Shown: positions 9,350-19,660, counted from the stretch's first letter. The stretch is 64,000 nt of DNA from DASRFA01 sp035651755 (GCA_035651755.1 DASRFA010000016.1:1-64000); one strand, 5' to 3'. Notes: generated from the sequence alone by a model not told the origin. Numbers and translations: made by a program.

Positions 9350-10483
9350 TCAGCTCTCCAGCCTTTCGAACCAGTCGAGGATGCGGACGTTCTCCGAGCG
9401 GGGGTAGGTGTGCGACAGCTCGGGCAGCTCGCGGTACTCGAGGGCGGCGCCCGACCGCAGCAGCACGTCGCGCGCGGCGCGCGCGAGCGCGACCGGGAAC
9501 AGGAAGTCGAGCGCGCCGTGCACGAGGTAGATCGGCACGCCGCGCGCGCGCACGAGGTTGCCGAGCGGCTCGTTCGCGGGGTGGAGGACGCCGCAGAGCG
9601 GCGCGATCGCGCGGTAGACGTCGGGGTGCGAGAGCCCGTAGAGGAGGCCGAACGTCGCGCCGTCGGAAAGGCCGGTCAAAAGGATGCGGCGGCGGTCGAT
9701 CCGGTAGTGCGCGGCGAGCCACGCGACGATCTGGAGGAGGCCGTGGTCCTCGCGCGGTCCCCACGTCGACCCGACGGAGCTCGGCGCGACCAGCACGTAG
9801 TCGCGGCTCTTCGCCTCGCGGAGCCACGTCCACAGGAAGTCGGGGCCGTTTCCCGAGCCGCCGTGGAGCGCGACCACGAGCGGCCACTCGGCGTCGCCGT
9901 CGTAGTCCTCCGGGACGTAGAGCGCGAAGCCGCCGTGATCGCCGCCCGCGCCGACGTGGACGACGCCGGTCGCCGGGCCGGCGTCGCCGGCGGGACGCGC
10001 GGCGCGGTCGGGGCGCGTCGTCCCGGGGAGGAGCCAGAAGTCGGCGAAGGGAGGAGCCGCGCGGCGGAGCGCGTAGAACCCGTCCTGGGCGCGCGCGCTC
10101 TCGTGCAGCGACTGGAGAATCACCGCGATGCGTGCGGGCGGCGGCGCTTCGGGATGTCCGGCGAAGAGCGCGCAGGCGCGCTCGGCATGTCCGAACGCCT
10201 CGGCGAGCCGGCTCGCGTAGGGAGCGAGGTCGTCGGGCGGCGGCGCCGCGTCGAGCGCGGCGCGCGCTCGAGCGACCGCCGGCAGGAGGAGGTCGCGCGC
10301 CTCGGCGGCCAGCCCCTCGCTCCGCCCGGGCGCCAGCTTCTCCGCCGCGCCCTCCATCCAGGCGAGGAAGTCGCGCGCCGCTTGGGCCGCCGCGAGCGCC
10401 GCGCGGAGATACCCGACCTCGGCCGCGTCCGGGCCCTCGTCGCCGCCGGCGCTCATGGCGAGCGAGTGTGCGCCCCTCGGCAT
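9350..10483 (-). CDS. Alpha/beta hydrolase, PHB-depolymerase-like esterase with an N-terminal helical extension
   Basis: 377 residues. The C-terminal half is an alpha/beta hydrolase. The oxyanion-hole region is VALHGGSGNGPDFLW, the nucleophile elbow is LTGLSDGATFGLLYGL, the acidic residue is in HGALDFLFP and the catalytic histidine is in LSHTYPRS. The layout of HGG...GxSxG...H resembles polyhydroxyalkanoate-depolymerase-type and feruloyl-esterase-type serine esterases. The first 165 or so residues are helical, Ala-rich and of unknown function. No signal peptide is visible, so it is probably cytoplasmic. The start could be the inner ATG 27 bases later (MSAGGDEG). It converges with the P450 gene across 21 bp. 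Confidence 0.75.
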   Translation of the reverse strand: MPRGAHSLAMSAGGDEGPDAAEVGYLRAALAAAQAARDFLAWMEGAAEKLAPGRSEGLAAEARDLLLPAVARARAALDAAPPPDDLAPYASRLAEAFGHAERACALFAGHPEAPPPARIAVILQSLHESARAQDGFYALRRAAPPFADFWLLPGTTRPDRAARPAGDAGPATGVVHVGAGGDHGGFALYVPEDYDGDAEWPLVVALHGGSGNGPDFLWTWLREAKSRDYVLVAPSSVGSTWGPREDHGLLQIVAWLAAHYRIDRRRILLTGLSDGATFGLLYGLSHPDVYRAIAPLCGVLHPANEPLGNLVRARGVPIYLVHGALDFLFPVALARAARDVLLRSGAALEYRELPELSHTYPRSENVRILDWFERLES

Positions 10484-10511
10484 GCTGTGGAAAGGACGCT
10501 AGAACGGAGTC

Positions 10512-11222
10512 GTGGCCGACGAACCGGACCGCTCCGACGCCGCGGCGCGCATCGTCGACGCGCGCCTGCGGCTGCGCGAGCGATTCCTCGAGCGCATGCG
10601 CGCGACGCCCGCCGTCTCGGACGCCCGTCCGCTCGGCGGCGGGCCGCCGAACCGGCACGGCATGCCGCGGATCCCGATCGGCCAGACCCCGACGGCGCCC
10701 GGGAAGTGGCCGGTGCTCGACCTCGGGAGCCACCCCGACGTGCCGCTCGACCGCTGGTTGCTCGCCGTCGACGGCGACTGCGACCGCCCGCTTCGCCTCG
10801 ACTGGCAGGCGTTCCTCGCGCTCGAGCAGGTCGACGACACGAGCGACTTCCACTGCGTCACGGGGTGGTCGCGCCTCGACATCCCGTGGCGCGGCGTCCG
10901 CGTCGCCACCGTCCTCGCGCTCGCGGAGCCGCGCCCGAGCGCCGCCTACCTCCTTTGCCACGCGTACGACGGCTACACGACGAACGTGCCGCTCGCGGAA
11001 GCGCTCAAGGACGACGTTCTCCTCGTCCACAGCGCCGACGGCCAGCCGCTTCCCCGCGAGCACGGCGGCCCCGTCCGGATGATCACCCCCGAGCTCTACG
11101 CCTGGAAGGGCGCGAAGTGGATCTCGCGCCTCGAGATCCTGAGCGAGGACCGGCTCGGGTTCTGGGAGAGGAACGGCTACTCGAACACGGCGCATCCCTG
11201 GCGGAACGATCGCTACTCGTGA
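10512..11222 (+). CDS. Sulfite-oxidase-like molybdopterin-dependent oxidoreductase
   Basis: 236 residues, GTG start. It belongs to the Moco-binding SUOX fold family. WLLAVDGDCDRPLRLDWQAFLAL is the usual entry strand and DFHCVTGWSRLDIPWRGV holds the conserved Cys (about residue 115) that should coordinate molybdenum. LLCHAYDGYTTNVPLAEAL, GGPVRMITPELYAWKGAKWI and LGFWERNGYSNTAHPWRNDRYS are typical of small stand-alone members. There is no Tat or Sec signal peptide, so it is probably cytoplasmic. The substrate is unknown. The stop overlaps the GTG of the next gene, suggesting coupled translation with that small membrane protein. Confidence 0.85.
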   Translation: MADEPDRSDAAARIVDARLRLRERFLERMRATPAVSDARPLGGGPPNRHGMPRIPIGQTPTAPGKWPVLDLGSHPDVPLDRWLLAVDGDCDRPLRLDWQAFLALEQVDDTSDFHCVTGWSRLDIPWRGVRVATVLALAEPRPSAAYLLCHAYDGYTTNVPLAEALKDDVLLVHSADGQPLPREHGGPVRMITPELYAWKGAKWISRLEILSEDRLGFWERNGYSNTAHPWRNDRYS

Positions 11223-11449
11223 GCACGACCCCGCACGAGGAGGCCGGCAAGCCGCCGGGCACGGACCGCCCGTCGGAGCAGGACGGCGTTCCCGTCCAGA
11301 TCCGCCCCGCCGTCGCCATCGTCCTGATCCTCGGGGCCCTCTGCGCGGTCGCGAGCCTGATCCTCGATCTGTCGCCGGCGGTCCGCTACGGCATCGTCGG
11401 CGCGATGGCCGTCCTCTACTTCCTGACGAAGGTCAAGTACTGGCTGTGA
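11219..11449 (+). CDS. Small two-helix membrane protein
   Basis: 76 residues from a GTG that overlaps the upstream TGA (GTGA). A hydrophilic 30-residue N-terminus rich in E, P and D is followed by two predicted membrane helices, around PAVAIVLILGALCAVASLIL and YGIVGAMAVLYFLTKV, with a KYWL end. It is not a family I recognise. Its overlap with the molybdoprotein gene and the sharp hydrophobic periodicity support it as real. It could be a membrane partner for that cytoplasmic enzyme, but this is inference only. Confidence 0.65.
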   Translation: MSTTPHEEAGKPPGTDRPSEQDGVPVQIRPAVAIVLILGALCAVASLILDLSPAVRYGIVGAMAVLYFLTKVKYWL

Positions 11450-11462
11450 CGACCGAGGCGCG

Positions 11463-12200
11463 ATGACACCGGACGCCCGCGTCGCCGCGCAGATCGCCGA
11501 CGCCGGCCGCGCGCTCGCGGACGCGCTCGGCGCGCGCGTCGCCTGCGTCGCGCTCTACGGGAGCGCCGCCGGCGAGGAGTTCTCGCCCGCCCACTCCGAC
11601 GTCAACCTGCTGATCGTCCTGAACGAGATCGAGTTCGCGGACCTCCGGCTGATCGGCGCGACCCTCGAGCGCGCGGCGGCGCGGCACGGGCTCCGGTTCG
11701 CGACCCCGCTCGTCGTCAGCCCCGAGTTCCTCGCCGCGGCACGCGACTCGTTTCCGATCGAGCTCGAGGACCTTCGGACACGCCATCGCATCCTCGCGGG
11801 CGAAGACCTGGTCGCGCCGCTGCGCGTGGCGCGCGCCGCGGTCCGGGTCGCGGCCGAGCGCGAGGCGCGCACGATGCTGCTCCGCGTGCACGCGCTCGCG
11901 ATCCATCGCCCGCCCGACGCCATCGCGCGCGAGGCGCTCTCCCACCTCGCCGCGGCGTTCGTCGTCGTCGGGGCGGCGCTCGTCGACTGCCACGCCGGCA
12001 GCGCGCGGCCGCGCGGCCGCGCGCTCCTCGCCGAGGTCGCGGCGCGGCTCGGCATCGCGTTGCCGTCGTTCGGCGAGCTGCTCGCGATGCGCGACGGAGA
12101 GCGCCCGTGGCCCGCGGCCGAAGCGCTCGACGCCCTGCTCGCCCGCCTGGTCGGCGAGCTCGGAGCCGTGATCCGGGCGATCGATGGCGCGACCGGCTGA
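11463..12200 (+). CDS. Nucleotidyltransferase-fold protein with altered metal site
   Basis: 245 residues. The N-terminal third has the DNA polymerase beta superfamily pattern: CVALYGSAAGEEFSPAHSDVNLLIVL, that is GS, a spacer, then a D-x-D position. Here the second acidic residue is Asn (DVN), which should weaken or abolish Mg-dependent nucleotidyl transfer. The rest is a helical C-terminal domain with RARTMLLRVHALAIHRP-like helices. The coding end overlaps the TPM-domain gene by 17 bp, so it belongs with the TPM and LemA genes. The role is unknown; it may be a sensor or structural homologue rather than an enzyme. Confidence 0.75.
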   Translation: MTPDARVAAQIADAGRALADALGARVACVALYGSAAGEEFSPAHSDVNLLIVLNEIEFADLRLIGATLERAAARHGLRFATPLVVSPEFLAAARDSFPIELEDLRTRHRILAGEDLVAPLRVARAAVRVAAEREARTMLLRVHALAIHRPPDAIAREALSHLAAAFVVVGAALVDCHAGSARPRGRALLAEVAARLGIALPSFGELLAMRDGERPWPAAEALDALLARLVGELGAVIRAIDGATG

Positions 12201-13038
12201 GCGCGCGGCGCTCGCGCCGCACGCCGGTCGCCTCCGGGTGCGCAGCGCGCGGTCGGCGCTCGCCTGCGGCGCGATCGCCGCGGTCCTCGCAGTCGCGGCC
12301 GCCGCCCACGCGGCGAAGATCGACGTGCCGAAGCCGCTCGGCTACGTGTCCGACTTCGCGCAAGTCATCGATCCGCCGGCGCGCGCGCGCCTCGACGCGC
12401 TCATCCGCGAGCTCAAGCAGAAGACCGGCAGCGAGATCGCGGTCGTCACCGTCAAGACGACCGCGCCGGACGACGCCTTCGACTACGCGATGGCGATCGC
12501 CGAGAGCTGGAAGCCGGGCGATCCGGGAAAGGACAACGGAGTCGTCTTCCTGGTCGCGGTCGACGACCGGAAGATGCACATCCTCACCGGGTACGGCGTC
12601 GAGGGCGCCCTTCCCGACGGCAAGGTCGGGGAGATCCGCGATCGAGTGGTCGTGCCGGCGTTCCGGAGCGGCGACTTCTCGGGCGGCATCGAGCGCGCCA
12701 CGGCCGCGCTCGCGGACGCGATCGCGCGCGAGTACGGCGTCACGCTGTCGGGTGCGCCGCCGGCGCGAGCGGCGGCCCCGCGCCGCGGAGGCGGCTGGTC
12801 GATCGGTTTCTTCCTTCTGATCCTCTTCGTCATCCTGGTGCTGCGCGCTCTCGGCAGCGGCGGCGGCGCAAGCGGGTTCGGCCGAGGGCGCCGGCGCTGG
12901 CCGTTGATCATCGGTCCGGTGCCGGGTAGTGGCTGGGGCGGCGGCGGCTTCGGCGGTTTCTCGGGCGGCGGCGGGGGCGGCTTCGGCGGTTTCGGCGGCG
13001 GTCGCTTCGGTGGAGGCGGCGCCGGAGGGAGCTGGTGA
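12184..13038 (+). CDS. TPM-domain (YgcG-type) membrane-anchored protein
   Basis: 284 residues. An N-terminal signal or anchor helix (SALACGAIAAVLAVAAAAHA) leads into a TPM_phosphatase domain. YVSDFAQVIDPPARARLDALIRELKQKTGSEIAVVTVK, KDNGVVFLVAVDDRKMHILTGYGVEGALPD and the FRSGDFSGGIERA block are its typical motifs. A single membrane helix follows (GFFLLILFVILVLRAL). The tail is almost pure Gly/Phe/Trp and ends GGAGGSW, the usual YgcG-type C-terminus. Genes of this family are commonly found next to lemA, as here, where the next start overlaps this stop. It likely exposes the TPM domain on the periplasmic side. Confidence 0.88.
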   Translation: MARPAERAALAPHAGRLRVRSARSALACGAIAAVLAVAAAAHAAKIDVPKPLGYVSDFAQVIDPPARARLDALIRELKQKTGSEIAVVTVKTTAPDDAFDYAMAIAESWKPGDPGKDNGVVFLVAVDDRKMHILTGYGVEGALPDGKVGEIRDRVVVPAFRSGDFSGGIERATAALADAIAREYGVTLSGAPPARAAAPRRGGGWSIGFFLLILFVILVLRALGSGGGASGFGRGRRRWPLIIGPVPGSGWGGGGFGGFSGGGGGGFGGFGGGRFGGGGAGGSW

Positions 13039-13655
13039 TGCGGACTCGACCGTTGGCGGAAACCACGAAGCGTCGGCCGCTTGGCGGCGCGCTGCCGCGC
13101 GCCGCGCTCGCGCTCGTCGCGGCGCTCCACGTCGCGGGCTGCGGGTACAACACGCTCGTCGCGCAGCGCGAGGCGATCGATTCGCAGTGGGCCCAGGTCG
13201 AGAACCAGCTGCAGCGCCGGAACGACCTCATCCCGAACCTCGTCGAGGTGACCAAGGGATACGCCGCGCACGAGCGCGGCGTCTTCGAGGCGATCGCGAA
13301 CGCCCGCAGCAAGCTCATCGGCGCGCGCACGCGCGACGAGGAGATCGACGCGGCGAACGAGGTGTCGGGGGCGCTGTCGCGCCTGCTCGCGCTCAGCGAG
13401 GCGTACCCGAACCTGAAGGCGGACGCGCAGTTCGCCCGGCTTTCGGACGAGCTCGCCGGCACCGAGAACCGGATCGCGACCGAGCGCCGGCGCTACAACG
13501 AGGTGGTGCAGTCGTACAACACCAGCATCCGCTCGTTCCCGACCGCGCTCTACGCGCGCTGGCTCGGCTTCCAGCCCGAGAAGTACTTCGAGGCGCCGAA
13601 CGAGGCGAAGGTCGCTCCCAAGGTCGACTTCGGCACTCGCCCGCCCGCGCAGTAG
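13038..13655 (+). CDS. lemA: LemA family lipoprotein
   Basis: 205 residues from the ATG that overlaps the TPM stop; a GTG three bases earlier is equally possible. A basic N-terminus and hydrophobic stretch end in the lipobox VAGC, so it is probably a lipoprotein. The four-helix LemA domain is clear: YNTLVAQREAIDSQWAQVENQLQRRNDLIPNLVEVTKGYA, then ANARSKLIGARTRDEEIDA, LLALSEAYPNLKADAQFARL and ELAGTENRIATERRRYNEVVQSYNT. LYARWLGFQPEKYFEAP closes it. LemA function is poorly defined; it is widely coupled with TPM proteins at the membrane. Confidence 0.92.
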   Translation: MRTRPLAETTKRRPLGGALPRAALALVAALHVAGCGYNTLVAQREAIDSQWAQVENQLQRRNDLIPNLVEVTKGYAAHERGVFEAIANARSKLIGARTRDEEIDAANEVSGALSRLLALSEAYPNLKADAQFARLSDELAGTENRIATERRRYNEVVQSYNTSIRSFPTALYARWLGFQPEKYFEAPNEAKVAPKVDFGTRPPAQ

Positions 13656-13671
13656 GACTCCGTCCCCGGCC

Positions 13672-14652
13672 GTGGTGGGCGAGATCGTCTGCCGGGACGT
13701 CGTCAAGCGCTTCGGAGCGCGGAGCGCGCTCGACCGCGCGAGCTTCGCCGTCCGCGCCGGCGAGATCGTCGCGCTGCTCGGCCCGAACGGCGCCGGCAAG
13801 TCGACCGCGCTCTCGATCCTCGCGACCCTGCTCGCGCCGACCTCCGGCGAGGTGGCGGTCGCCGGCTGCGCGTTGCCGCGCGAGGCGCGGCGCGCGCGCC
13901 GCCATCTCGGCCTCGTGCCGCAGCAGGTCGCCGTCTACCCCGCGCTCTCCGCGCGCGAGAACCTCGAGTACTTCGCGGCGCTCCAGGGCCTCGCGGGCGA
14001 CGGCGCGCGCTCCGCGGTCGGGCGCGCTCTCGCGCTCGTCGAGCTCGCCGATCGCGCCGACGAGCCGGTCGCGCGCTTCTCGGGCGGAATGGCGCGACGC
14101 CTGAACCTGGCGTGCGGGATCGTGCACCGGCCGCTCGTCGTGCTCCTCGACGAGCCGACGGTCGGCGTCGACCCGCAGGCGCGCGAGCGCATCTACGAGC
14201 TCGAGCGCGCGCTGGCGGCGGAGGGCGCCGCAGTGCTCCACAGCACCCATTTGATGGAGGAGGCGGAGCGGCTCGCGGATCGCGTCGTGCTGCTCGACCG
14301 CGGCCGCGTGATCGCGGACGGGACGACGCGCGAGCTCGTCGAGCGGGCGCGCCTCCGGCCCCGGCTCGTGCTGCGCACCGCGCGGCCTCTGCCCGGCGGC
14401 TGGGCGGATGGCGTCCCGGGCGTGGTGGCCGACGTCGAGCCCGCGCCGGCGGCGGAGCCGGGGGCGACGAGCGAGCGCAGCGCGGTCCTCACGATCGATT
14501 CGACGGCGTCCGTCCCCGCGATCCTCGAGCGCGCGCGCGCCGCGGGCGGCGAGATCGACGACGTGGCGCTCCACCGCCCCGATCTCGCGGACGTGTTCTT
14601 CCACCTGACGGGACGCGCGCTCCGCGACGACGATCGGGAGCCCGCGCCGTGA
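13672..14652 (+). CDS. ABC transporter ATP-binding protein
   Basis: 326 residues, GTG start (a second GTG follows directly). All ABC motifs are present: Walker A LLGPNGAGKSTAL, Q-loop LVPQQVAVYPALSARENL, signature RFSGGMARRLNLACG, Walker B PLVVLLDEPTVGVDPQ, and the switch histidine in VLHSTHLMEEAERLADRV. The NatA/DrrA-type ending IADGTTRELVERAR is followed by a poorly conserved C-terminal domain. It energises the ABC-2 permease encoded by the next gene, whose GTG overlaps this stop by 4 bp. Export of a drug, lipid or polysaccharide is likely; the substrate is not predictable. Confidence 0.92.
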   Translation: MVGEIVCRDVVKRFGARSALDRASFAVRAGEIVALLGPNGAGKSTALSILATLLAPTSGEVAVAGCALPREARRARRHLGLVPQQVAVYPALSARENLEYFAALQGLAGDGARSAVGRALALVELADRADEPVARFSGGMARRLNLACGIVHRPLVVLLDEPTVGVDPQARERIYELERALAAEGAAVLHSTHLMEEAERLADRVVLLDRGRVIADGTTRELVERARLRPRLVLRTARPLPGGWADGVPGVVADVEPAPAAEPGATSERSAVLTIDSTASVPAILERARAAGGEIDDVALHRPDLADVFFHLTGRALRDDDREPAP

Positions 14653-16391
14653 TCGCGCGCGCGCTTCTCGCCTCTGTCCGGAAGGACTGGCGGCTTCTCG
14701 CGCGCGATCGCATCGGCCTCTTCTTCATGGCGGTCGCGCCGATCGTCGTGATCGCCGTCGCGGGCCTCTCGCTCGCGAGCCTCTACGGCGCTTCGCCGCG
14801 CGGCGACACGGCCTACGTGCTACCGGTCGTCGACGAGGACGGCGGCGAACTCGGCGCCACCCTGCGCCGGCGGCTCGCGGACGAGCCCGCCGTCGAGCTC
14901 CGCTTCGTCGATCGACAAGCAGCCCTCGCGGCGATCTCGCGCCGGGAGGCGGGAGCGGCGCTCGTCCTCCCGCCCGGCACGTCGGCGGCACTCCGGCACG
15001 GCGAGCCGGCGCGGCTCCTCCTCCTCACGGACCCCGTCAAGTACCTCGAGATCGCCAACGTCCGGAACCTCGTGCAGGAGCTGCGCCACGCGGTCGGCGG
15101 CGAAGCGCTCGACCGCGCTCGCGCGCGGCTCGAGCGCGCCCGCGCGCACGCGCTTCGCGCGCGGCAGCGGATGGAGCGCCTGCTCGCGCGCGTCCGCGCG
15201 GAGCTCGAGCGCGCGGCTGCGGAAGGCCGCGAAGGGCGCCGCCGGCTCGCCGCCGAGATCGACGCCGCCTCGGCGCGCGCCGCCGACGTCGAGCGGCGGC
15301 TGCGCGACCGCATGGCGGCGGCCGCGAGCGAGCGATCCGAGGCCGCGCGGGAGCGCGTCGCGGCCGAGCTCGAGCCGCTCGCGCAGTTCCTCCGGGACGT
15401 CGCGCGCTACCGGAGCGAGTTCGACGCGTGGCTCATGGCGGCGCGCGCGGCCGCCGGCAGCTTCGCCGACCGCCTTCCCGCGCCGCCGTCGCCGCCCGCC
15501 GTCCCGCCCGCGGTGGCGGCGTTCGAGAGCGGAGGAGCGGAGAAGCTCGCCGACCGCCTCGTCGGCGCGCCCGCCGCGCTCGGCGGCGATGCGGTCGACT
15601 GGCTCCCGCCCGGCGAGCTGCGCGGCATCCTCTCGCTGCCGAAGGTACCGCCGGCGGTCGCGACCGCCGTTCCGTCGGCGGAGAAGCTCGCGTCGCGGCT
15701 TCCTGCTCCACCGCCGGCGGTCCGGCTCCCGCGGCTCCTCGAGATCGACGAGCAGAGCGTCACCGGCGCGCCGGCGCGCCTCAACACCTTCGACCAGAAC
15801 GTCCCCGGCTTCAGCGTGACGTTCCTTCTCCTCGGGATGCTCCTCGGCGTATCGCTCGGGCTCATCGACGAGCGCGAGCTCGGCACGCTCGACCGCGCGC
15901 GCGCGACGCCGTCGCCGGTCGGCGCGCTCGTCGTCGGGAAGCTCCTCGTCCGCTTCGCGGTCGGGGTCGTGCAGATGGCGGTCCTGCTGGCGGTCGGGCA
16001 CGTCGCGTTCGGCGCGTCGCTCGGGCCCGAGCCGTGGGCGCTCCTCCTCCCGACCGCGGGCATCGTCTTCGCGGGGACGGCGTTCGGCGTGCTCGTCGCG
16101 GGGCTCGCCCGCAGCCGCGAGGCGGTGCTGCCGCTCGGGTCGATCGCCATCGTGACGATGGCGGCGGTCGGCGGCTGCTGGTGGCCGATCGACCTCGAGC
16201 CGCGCTGGATGCGCCAGGTGGCGCTCGGCTTCCCGACGACCTGGGCGATGGCCGCGTTCAACGACCTCATGATCCGCCGCCAGGGCGCGGCCGCGGCGCT
16301 CCGGCCGACCCTCGTCCTGCTCGCGTTCGGAACGACCTTCCTCGTGCTCGGCGTCCCCCTCTTCGTCCGGCGCTCGCGGCCCGACGTTTGA
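14649..16391 (+). CDS. ABC-2 type permease with long coiled-coil extracytoplasmic insert
   Basis: 580 residues from a GTG that overlaps the ATPase stop. One membrane helix near the start (IGLFFMAVAPIVVIAVAGLSLASL) is followed by a region of about 330 residues. Its middle is a charged Arg/Glu/Ala-rich helix with heptad character (about residues 155-260), which suits a coiled coil. Five further helices form the ABC-2 membrane core, including FSVTFLLLGMLLGVSLGLIDE, ALVVGKLLVRFAVGVVQMA, PLGSIAIVTMAAVGGCWWPIDL and ALRPTLVLLAFGTTFLVLGV. This is the layout of YhgE/DrrB/Pip-like exporters with a large loop between helices 1 and 2. It partners the upstream ATPase. Confidence 0.88.
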   Translation: MIARALLASVRKDWRLLARDRIGLFFMAVAPIVVIAVAGLSLASLYGASPRGDTAYVLPVVDEDGGELGATLRRRLADEPAVELRFVDRQAALAAISRREAGAALVLPPGTSAALRHGEPARLLLLTDPVKYLEIANVRNLVQELRHAVGGEALDRARARLERARAHALRARQRMERLLARVRAELERAAAEGREGRRRLAAEIDAASARAADVERRLRDRMAAAASERSEAARERVAAELEPLAQFLRDVARYRSEFDAWLMAARAAAGSFADRLPAPPSPPAVPPAVAAFESGGAEKLADRLVGAPAALGGDAVDWLPPGELRGILSLPKVPPAVATAVPSAEKLASRLPAPPPAVRLPRLLEIDEQSVTGAPARLNTFDQNVPGFSVTFLLLGMLLGVSLGLIDERELGTLDRARATPSPVGALVVGKLLVRFAVGVVQMAVLLAVGHVAFGASLGPEPWALLLPTAGIVFAGTAFGVLVAGLARSREAVLPLGSIAIVTMAAVGGCWWPIDLEPRWMRQVALGFPTTWAMAAFNDLMIRRQGAAAALRPTLVLLAFGTTFLVLGVPLFVRRSRPDV

Positions 16392-16464
16392 CGCACGACC
16401 GTCCGAGGTCGATGAATCGACAAACAGGGCGCCGCTCCCGCCGGGAGCGATTCGGGAGAAGAGC

Positions 16465-17160
16465 ATGCCCGAGGTTCAGCTTCGCGAGGCTCACCGCGAG
16501 GAGGAGCGCGTCGGATCGCGCGCGCTCCTCGGAGCGGCGGTCGCCACCGCGCTCCTCTACTTGATGGCCGTCGTGGCGATCGGGGAGCCGCCCGCCGCGG
16601 CGGATTCGGGCCAGCAGGTCCTCGCCTGGTTCCACGACCACGGCGGTGCGGCGCGCTGGTCCACGTGGGCGCTCACGCTGAGCATACCCGCGTTCGCGGC
16701 CATGTTCGCGCTGTTGCGCGGCCTCCTTCCGGCGCCGCATCGCGACGTCTTCCTGATCGGCGGAATCACGATGATCGCGGTCACGAGCGTCCAGACGTGG
16801 ACGTGGGCCGGGCTCGCGCTGCACGCCGATCGCCTCGAGCCGATGACCGCGCGCACCGTGCTCGACGTCGCGCTCTTCTGGGGTCCCGTCCTGACCGGAG
16901 CGACGCTCACGTTCATGGCGCCGGTCACCCTGCTCGCGCTCCAGGGCGCGGCGGGGCTGCCGCGCTGGATCGGGATCCTGGGCGCGGTCGCGTGCGTCGA
17001 GCAGGCGATCGAGACCGTCACGATCTTCGGCAGGAGCGGCTTCACGGAGCCGGGCGGCGCGATGAACCTCCAGCTCGGCGCGCTCCTCGTCGCCGTATGG
17101 CTGATCGCGTTCGCGGTGTGGGGAGGACTGCGCGGCCGTTTCCGCGCGGCGCGTGCCTAG
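16465..17160 (+). CDS. Six-helix integral membrane protein of unknown function
   Basis: 231 residues, ATG preceded by GGGAG. About six membrane helices can be drawn, for example ALLGAAVATALLYLMAVVAI, WALTLSIPAFAAMFALLRGL, VFLIGGITMIAVTSVQTWTW, LDVALFWGPVLTGATLTFMA, WIGILGAVACVEQAIETVTI and LGALLVAVWLIAFAVWGGL. The Trp/Gly-rich helices resemble DUF4386-like membrane proteins, but I cannot name a family with confidence. It follows the ABC permease by 73 bp and may share its transcript. It converges with an esterase gene. Confidence 0.75.
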   Translation: MPEVQLREAHREEERVGSRALLGAAVATALLYLMAVVAIGEPPAAADSGQQVLAWFHDHGGAARWSTWALTLSIPAFAAMFALLRGLLPAPHRDVFLIGGITMIAVTSVQTWTWAGLALHADRLEPMTARTVLDVALFWGPVLTGATLTFMAPVTLLALQGAAGLPRWIGILGAVACVEQAIETVTIFGRSGFTEPGGAMNLQLGALLVAVWLIAFAVWGGLRGRFRAARA

Positions 17161-17178
17161 ACCCCGACGACCGCCGCT

Positions 17179-18087
17179 TCAGCCGGCGAGCTTCCGACGG
17201 AGGAAGGCGCAGCCGGCGGCGACCGCCTCGTCCGCCTCGCGCACCGCGAGCTGCACGAACGCGTGCGGCATGCCGCGGTACACATGCAGCTCGCTCTCGC
17301 GCCGGGCGCGGCGAAGCGCGTCGTGGAAGTGCAGCGTGTCGCCGTAGAGCGGGTCGAGGTCCCCGCAGAGGAGGCAGCTCGGCGGGAACTTCGAGAGATC
17401 GCCGTGCAGCGGGCTCACGCGCGGATCCTCGCTGCTCGCGCCGCCCGAGAGGTACGCGTCGATCATCATCTCCATCATCGGCCGCGGCAGGACCGGGTCG
17501 CCGCCCGGCGCGGCGTAGAGATCGTAGTCGCGCAGCGCCTGGCGCACCTCGAACGCGCCGTAGATCAGGAGCGCCGCGCGCAAGTCGACCTCGCCGCGCA
17601 GCTCGTTCGCAACCGACGCGGAAAGGTTCCCGCCGGCCGAGTCGCCGCCGATCGCGATGCGCGCGGGGTCGCCGCCGAAGCGGGCGACGTTCTCACGCGC
17701 CCAGCGCACCGCCCGCACGCAGTCCTCGAGCGGCGCCGGGAACGGGTGCTCGGGCGAGAGCCGGTAGTCGACGCTCACGACCAGCGCCCCCGAGCCGACA
17801 GCGAGCTGGCGCGTCAGCTTCGCGTGGCTCGCGCAGTTGCCGATCGACCACCCGCCGCCGTGCAGGTAGACGAGCACCGGGAAGGGCGGCGTGCCGTGCG
17901 GAACGAGCACGTCGACCCGGACACCGTCGGCGACCGGCAGATCCGCGTGCACGGCCGCCACCTCGGGCGCGCCGGCGTTGATCATCGCCATGAATCCGGC
18001 GAAGCCCTGCCGGAGCTCGGCGATCGACTGCGCCGGCGGCATCGCCCGCATCGCGGCGAAGAGCGGCTCGAGATCCTCACGCGGCAT
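17179..18087 (-). CDS. Hormone-sensitive-lipase-family esterase
   Basis: 302-residue carboxylic ester hydrolase of the HSL (type IV) family. The HGGGW box lies in VLVYLHGGGWSIGNCASH and the nucleophile motif is IAIGGDSAGGNLSASV. The catalytic Asp is in LLCGDLDPLYGDT and the His in YRGMPHAFVQL. VVSVDYRLSPEHPFPAPLEDCVRAVRW is the classic block after the oxyanion hole. There is no signal peptide, so it is cytoplasmic. GAGGAG lies 7 bases before the ATG. It is on the same strand as fumC and 54 bp downstream, so the two could be co-transcribed. Confidence 0.92.
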   Translation of the reverse strand: MPREDLEPLFAAMRAMPPAQSIAELRQGFAGFMAMINAGAPEVAAVHADLPVADGVRVDVLVPHGTPPFPVLVYLHGGGWSIGNCASHAKLTRQLAVGSGALVVSVDYRLSPEHPFPAPLEDCVRAVRWARENVARFGGDPARIAIGGDSAGGNLSASVANELRGEVDLRAALLIYGAFEVRQALRDYDLYAAPGGDPVLPRPMMEMMIDAYLSGGASSEDPRVSPLHGDLSKFPPSCLLCGDLDPLYGDTLHFHDALRRARRESELHVYRGMPHAFVQLAVREADEAVAAGCAFLRRKLAG

Positions 18088-18141
18088 CGAAGACTCCTCG
18101 TGTCGTGGGCTCGGATCGGCGCGCGCCGGCCGCGCGGCCGC

Positions 18142-19548
<1,407 letters not shown>

Positions 19549-19660
19549 GGCTGCTCCGCTGAAGAGCCGGTCGCGCTCGCTCGGCGCTCCGCGGCGTCGT
19601 CATGCGTTCAAACGCGTTGCGAACGTGTCCGCAAGGCCGTCCAATGCGCCGTGGCTGCCC

